The translations under genes and the position numbers were made by a program. Positions 59,150 to 64,000 of a stretch of 64,000 nt of DNA are shown piece after piece. Position 1 is the first letter of the stretch; each line of letters begins with the position of its first letter. The stretch is from positions 4,510,575 to 4,574,574 of the forward strand of contig JAQFVV010012489.1 of assembly GCA_028023455.1 (NCBI GenBank), given 5' to 3'. This stretch comes from Epiperipatus broadwayi (Eukaryota; Onychophora; Udeonychophora; Euonychophora; Peripatidae). The notes under the pieces are model-generated. The model was given only the letters and a program-made list of their open reading frames with translations, ran no database searches and had not been told where the DNA came from.

Positions 59150-61384
59150 TAAGATAAAGCCCTGTAAGATATTGTTTTTCTAATTAAGATTGAGCGGGAG
59201 ATAGAGATTTACCTTGGTTGAAAGTTGCAAAAAAAAGATTGCACGGGAGATAACAAAGGACATAAATAGCTGGGTAATTTATTTTTTTTATTAGAGAGGA
59301 GGATTCAAAGAGACTATTCTGTTCATTCAGTTTTTTTTATTGCTCAGCTTATTCAGCTTCTTCTTATTGAGGATCGATCCAGATTTTAGCTGTTATTGAA
59401 CTGTTGCATTGTGAAAGTGACTAAATTTTTTTTTTTGATATTGGTGCCACGGGAATCACCAAGTTGAATTTCCATTGACCGACAATAACTCTATTTGCCA
59501 CGATAATAGCAGTCATTCAGACGCCATGCCTGTAATATACGCCATGAAGAATCTCCACAACATGATGGGCTGAGCCTTTCCAAAGATGAACCTCCGGAGC
59601 TCCAAATTGTGACTTCAATCATGACCTAACTGTCAAGTCCAGAGTGGATCCCGATAATGCCTCCAGACTTCTGAACCTGTAGTAAATGACAGCCGTTGTA
59701 GAGGACTCTATAAACCGAACTTTGTGTGAACAACAGAAATTAATATTATCTCGAGGTAACTTACCTTTCCATATCAAAATCAGGGCTAAATCTCTAATTA
59801 AGTCTCTCACAAATCTCAGCTTAATCTTAAAAAGAAATTATATTTATGATGTGTAATTTATCAATTTAAATATTAATGTATTTTTGTTTATTTTACATTA
59901 CAATCTTAGTAGCAAGATTTTCAATCTTAAAATGTTACTTGTTCGAGAGTGTAGGGCGAGTGATATTTTATATGCTTAATAATTTCTCAGTTTTATGATT
60001 AACCCTTGTTAAATGCTCAGACCGACCTTAGTAGTTTTCTTTTATTTTTGTTTGTTTGTTTGCTTCAGCATTAAACTAAATCAAACTTGGCTTTGGCTAG
60101 CGATTTCTAGGATATATGATTTATTTATTTTTTTGGTAGAGATTTATTTGCTATAATTCAGATTACGTAGTTCATAATGTTTCTTTTCTTGTGTGAGACT
60201 AACCTTGGCTCATTTCAATGTACTTGTCCATGAGCGTTTTGCAGAATTATGACATTCTTGGTTCCGACATTTCTTTTCCGGACTAAGAAAAGCTCATCTG
60301 CGCTGTCCCGTTATTCTCCACAAACATCCATCTTACTAAATCTCTATAGGGAAAAGGGAATTGGTTGGGTGAACCGCTAGCAAGAAGATATAAGCCATTA
60401 TTGTGTTATAGATAAGAAATGAACTTGTCTGCCTGGGTATTTAACATAGTACTGCTCGCATACACTCAATGTTAAGATCTGCTAAGTAAATGTAGATCAA
60501 GTTTCATGTTTATTTTGTTATTATGTTTAATAAATTTAAAAAGTTCTTATAAGTATTTTGGCTGACGTTTGTCTCAGTGTTTTCTCAATTGTCTGAACCA
60601 CATTCATTAGCTTTTGCTCTCCCTGGGTTTAGTCTGGCACATTCATGTTCGTATATCCTGCCCACCCTTAAAATAAATGTCTAGTTCCGATTTTCGGACT
60701 AGTGGCGCCCTCATGGTCAGGATATATGAAACTAAAATCTTTCGTCCGGCACATAGCTATAGTAATTTTAGTGCAACCAACACGGGCCTTCGATTTTAAA
60801 TCCCACGTGAGATTTTGTTCGGACAATTGAGGAATATTTCAGTGTTGGAGGCAAGATTCAGTAGGTAGGGATCAGTTTGTGCTAAATGGTAGAAAGCAGT
60901 TTGGAGTAGGGGGTTCATCTTTTCAATATGAATAATTAATATATATAGTTAATTAAACAGCATTCTTTAGAGTTATTACTGAACGGACGGGTCAGACAAA
61001 AAGATATTAAGAAGTTATATATTTATTTTGTTTCTTTGTTTATTAAAAAAAAAAGTTATTAGTTCTACGTTCGTAAAATAATAATAAAAAAAAAAAACAA
61101 AGAGTTTCGGTTCGCGTTTTAGAAATAACAAAATATAAAAGATTTTTTTTTTTTTAAAGTTAAAAATTAGCTGTTATGTTCATAAAAAAAAAAAAAAGCA
61201 AGCAAAGAGTTTAGGTTCACGTTTAAAGAAAAAAGTAAACAGTTTAACTTTTGTGCTTTAAATATATATATAATAAATAGCAGTTGAAGATTAAAAAAAT
61301 AAATAAATTTCATAAATAGACAGAAGTTGCATTGGGAATTTAAATAAAGTTAGAGAAGAGGCTGAAGATAGACTAGCTAGCATC
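59150..61384 (+). other. Upstream region of Ty3/gypsy element, probably long LTR and leader
   Basis: GC content rises sharply here and stays elevated up to the gag start. It holds a TATA-like CATAAATAG (about 59260), a poly(A)-type signal TTTAATAAATTT (about 60527) and possible primer-binding-site-like stretches TTGGTGCCACGGG (about 59449) and TGGCGCC (60701). I could not fix the LTR ends without the 3' LTR, which is outside the window. A long LTR followed by a leader is the most economical explanation. Confidence 0.45.
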
Positions 61385-62626
61385 ATGGCCAAAATAGATT
61401 GGCAAATAAAATCTTTTATGGCTGATATTTGGGAAAGCCCATTAGAGCATTTGGAGAGCCTGCAAGAGATGTTTCGATGTCATAATTGGCAGGAGACTGA
61501 ACAAGTGGCAATTGCACGCCACTATTTACAAGGAATGGCTGAGGATTGGTGGCATATCTTAAAGATCAAGCCACAGACTTTTTGGGATTACAGATGCAAA
61601 TTATTGCACACTTTTTGGAGTGAAGAAAAGCAGTATCATATCTTCATCAATATATCACAAGAAAGATATATTAGGGGTAATGGAGAAACTTACACCCAGT
61701 TTTTCTGCAAACAAGCAGCAAGGCTGAAGTCATTGATAGCTTTCTCATTGACTGAGAGGCTGATATGCCGAATAGTATTGGGCAATATGCCAAGGGATAT
61801 ACAGCAGATCATGTTGTGCAGTAGCAACATTCACTTGGAAGAAATGATTAAACTGCTAAATGAAATTGAACATAATCAGGCCCAAGAAGAAGTGGAGAAA
61901 AGAACAATGCAGGGTGATCAGATAATTTCGATAGAAAAAGGTCAAAAGAGTCAATTATCAGCTCCAATTAAAAAAAGTAAAGAAAGCCATAGGACTGTAG
62001 CTAATGTGATGGTGGATCAAGAAGAACCAGCATGGAATGGAGCTATGCAGACTTGCCCAATTGTCAGTATAAAGACTGGAGACATCATTACAGAAGCATT
62101 GGTTGATTCAGGAAGTCAAATGTCATTGCTCTCTAGTAAGTTTTATGTGAAAATAAAGAAAGACCAGCCACGTTTGTATACACTGCCAATAAAAAGAATG
62201 CAGGTGACACTGGCCAATGGCAAGAAGGCAAATATTGAAACCAAACAGGTGTGGTTACATTTGCATCTGGGTAACATAGAGTTAGACCATGTCTTTTTGA
62301 TAATGCCTGGTCTCATACAAGATGTTATAATTGGGACTGATTTTTTGTACAGGCATAAATGTGTTTTGGATTATGACAAATGTTTATTTCTTTGCCAAGA
62401 AGTTTTGATGCCATTTGAAGGGCTAAAGAGTTATAAGCCACTTCAGGTACAGTGTGTTCAGCAAGTGAGGGATACCGTGGAAATGCAAAATAAAGTGTCG
62501 CAATCCATTTTAAAAGGAATGGAAGAACAACACCCTCTAATGGAACTGTTGAGGGAGTTTTATTCAGTTTTTTCGAATAGGCCTAAGATCATTGAGGGGT
62601 ATGTGCATGCATCACATTCAAGTTAA
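61385..62626 (+). CDS. Ty3/gypsy-type gag-protease
   Basis: A 413-codon frame starting ATG at 61385, 5 bases after GCATC. Residues ~1-165 resemble retrotransposon gag capsid: MFRCHNWQETEQVAIARHYL, GMAEDWW and FWDYRCKLLHTFW are the usual helical pattern with conserved Trp and Leu. Residues 165-235 are a Lys/Glu-rich linker with no CCHC zinc knuckle. Residues 237-246 are ALVDSGSQMS, the aspartic protease active site (D241), and IIGTDFLYRHKCVLDY follows as the second protease strand. Gag and protease share one frame. The frame stops at 62624-62626 while RT continues in another frame starting near 62592, a 30-base overlap; the natural element probably used a frameshift or this copy has an indel. 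The product would form the particle and process the polyprotein. Confidence 0.85.
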   Translation: MAKIDWQIKSFMADIWESPLEHLESLQEMFRCHNWQETEQVAIARHYLQGMAEDWWHILKIKPQTFWDYRCKLLHTFWSEEKQYHIFINISQERYIRGNGETYTQFFCKQAARLKSLIAFSLTERLICRIVLGNMPRDIQQIMLCSSNIHLEEMIKLLNEIEHNQAQEEVEKRTMQGDQIISIEKGQKSQLSAPIKKSKESHRTVANVMVDQEEPAWNGAMQTCPIVSIKTGDIITEALVDSGSQMSLLSSKFYVKIKKDQPRLYTLPIKRMQVTLANGKKANIETKQVWLHLHLGNIELDHVFLIMPGLIQDVIIGTDFLYRHKCVLDYDKCLFLCQEVLMPFEGLKSYKPLQVQCVQQVRDTVEMQNKVSQSILKGMEEQHPLMELLREFYSVFSNRPKIIEGYVHASHSS

Positions 62627-63990
62627 GGATGAAAGCCATTTCCAGAGTCATTCATATCCCATTCCATTTCAATATAAGGCTGAAGTAGATCTTCAAATAC
62701 AGCAAATGATTGAATGGGGAGTTATTGAAAAGCACACATCTCCATATGTTAACCCATTAGTAGTGGTAAAGAAAAAAGATGGATCTGTCAGAATATGTTT
62801 GGATGCCCAGTGGTTAAATGCCATTACCATTCCTGAAAGAAACATTCCACCTACAATAACAGAACTTCTCTCAAAATTTCAAGGGAAAACCATTTTTTCT
62901 ACATTGGACTTGACATCCAGTTATTGGCAGATCCCTCTACATCCATTTGACCACAAATATACTGCCTTCCGCTATGAAGGGCATACATATGCATTTAAGC
63001 ATATGCCTTTTGGATTAATCAATAGTGGTTCAGGACTTCTAAAGTGTTTGGATCAAGTGTTATCAGACAAAATCAAGAGTCTGATTGTGATATATATGGA
63101 TGACATAGTCATCGCATCTAAAAATATGGAAGAACATATGGAACACTTGAAAATGTTCTTAATGGAGTGTTACCAGAAAAACATTACCATCAATTTACAA
63201 AAAAAGTTGCCTGGTCCAGGAGGAGATTACATTTTTAGGCTTTTTAATTGGGAAATGGGATATTAAACCTCATCCCGAGAAACTAACAGTGATACAACAT
63301 TTTCCCACACCCACTAATAGGCATCAGGTATGGTCTTTTCTGGGATTATGCAATTTTTTATCATAAATTCTATGAAAAATTTTGCATTAGATGCTGCAAA
63401 TTTGGTTCAATTATTGACAAAAGACCAAAAATGGATATGGGAGTACAAACAGGAGCAGGAATTTCAACACATTAAAAACAAGTTCTTGGAACAGGTGGTT
63501 CTAGCCTACCCTGACTTTTCACAAACTTTTTATGTTCAGACCGACAGCAGTGGGCAAGGGCTTGGAGTCGTGTTATTTCAAATTGACAAACAAAAACGTC
63601 ACAGAGTGTTGTATTTTTGTAGCTGCAAGCTAAAAGGGGCAGAAAATAATTACATGATGACAGAAAAGGAAGCTTTGGCCATTGTTTGGGCTTTCAGTAA
63701 ATTCAAACAATTCCTGCTTGGGTCAGAGATTGTTGTAATTATGGATCATAAGAGCTTGGAATTTCTTAATAGCAGTTACTTATCGAATGATCGATTGATA
63801 CGTTGGAGTCTTACGCTACAGAAATTCCAATATAAAGTTCTATATTGTAAAGGAAAGGAAAATATTGTGGTGGATATTTTGAGTCGCCATCCCATAGATC
63901 TGACCCCACATCATCTTGAGCCCAACAATCTAAGTATTGCAGCATTCACATTGACCATAGATGAGTCCATAGAGCAACAATTACTAAGGC
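62592..63990 (+). pseudogene. Ty3/gypsy-type pol: RT and RNase H (frameshifted, runs off window)
   Basis: RT starts near 62620 in the frame of 62592. Boxes in order: PIPFQYKAEVDLQIQQMIEW, WGVIEKHTSPYVNPLVVVKK, RICLDAQWLN, FSTLDLTSSYWQIPL (first catalytic Asp), AFKHMPFGLINS, and IYMDDIVIAS with catalytic D170-D171 (63099-63104). A frame change after an A run (about 63199-63205) moves FLG, IKPHPEKLTVIQHFPTPTN and FLGLCNF (63232-63350) into another frame. The original frame resumes near 63360 for RNase H: QTDSSGQGLGVV (Asp at 63543-63545), TEKEALAIVWAF, IMDHKSLEFL, and DILSRHP. It is still open at 64000 and integrase has not begun. Two indels make it inactive as read, but the protein is well preserved, so the insertion is fairly young. 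Confidence 0.88.
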
Positions 63991-64000
63991 TATCTGAAAT

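Noticed and set aside
60695-60720. TGGCGCC as a primer-binding site for tRNA-Lys priming
   Set aside because: Only the first 8 bases fit tRNA-Lys and it is not preceded by a CA-ending LTR, so it was not called.
1-64000. CRISPR array, operons, bacterial-type promoters or a host multi-exon gene
   Set aside because: No regularly spaced direct repeats and no prokaryotic gene organisation. Long open frames all resolve to transposable elements, and no run of exon-like frames with splice signals could be assembled.

Overview
This is AT-rich (roughly 70-75% A+T by eye) metazoan nuclear DNA. I found no host protein-coding gene, rRNA or functional tRNA. Almost everything recognisable is transposable-element (TE) sequence: Penelope-like elements (PLEs) with a GIY-YIG endonuclease, several LINE lineages, Ty3/gypsy LTR elements, a hAT-type MITE, other inverted-repeat elements, a tRNA-derived SINE family and many TA microsatellites. 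This mix fits an invertebrate animal genome such as a mollusc or flatworm, but the species cannot be fixed from this window.

Layout. 0.38-0.75 kb: a hAT MITE with a perfect 8-bp target duplication. 0.8-4.0 kb: a decayed LTR-retrotransposon with two ~0.6 kb LTRs and the last coding piece of pol. 5.3-6.0 kb: the 3' end of a LINE. 6.5-13.0 kb: AT-rich DNA with one SINE. 13.0-27.0 kb: two head-to-tail copies of one EN-RT LINE (LINE-A), each preceded by a TAG-type microsatellite. Copy 1 contains a 5'-truncated second LINE (LINE-B, 13.17-14.83 kb), a terminal-inverted-repeat element (15.04-16.25 kb) and a SINE (20.53-20.65 kb) whose empty site survives in copy 2.

26.9-34.7 kb and 40.9-42.2 kb hold at least six Penelope-like segments. 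Two sets form head-to-head inverted pairs: a near-perfect ~1 kb palindrome at 27.6-29.6 kb, and an older pair at 33.05-34.69 kb interrupted by a MITE. The third locus (40.9-42.2 kb) is flanked by inverted copies of its own tail. PLE tails at three loci contain a hammerhead-ribozyme-like core. Two elements of 2.2 and 2.5 kb bounded by TGTAAC ends (29.67-31.89 and 38.29-40.79 kb) sit inside TA microsatellites and are probably solo long LTRs. A ~420-485 bp repeat array, partly inverted, lies at 36.66-38.26 kb.

46.5-47.6 kb carries a MITE arm joined to a decayed RTE-like endonuclease. 47.7-56.6 kb is featureless AT-rich DNA apart from a SINE scrap. 56.65-57.43 kb is another LINE 3' fragment. From ~59.2 kb to the window end is a Ty3/gypsy element with gag, protease, reverse transcriptase and RNase H; its integrase and 3' LTR lie beyond base 64000. 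The copy has frameshifts and is probably inactive.

Many copies are nested, so relative ages can be read: LINE-A is older than the LINE-B, TIR and SINE insertions, and the 33 kb PLE pair is older than its MITE, while the 28 kb PLE palindrome looks young.
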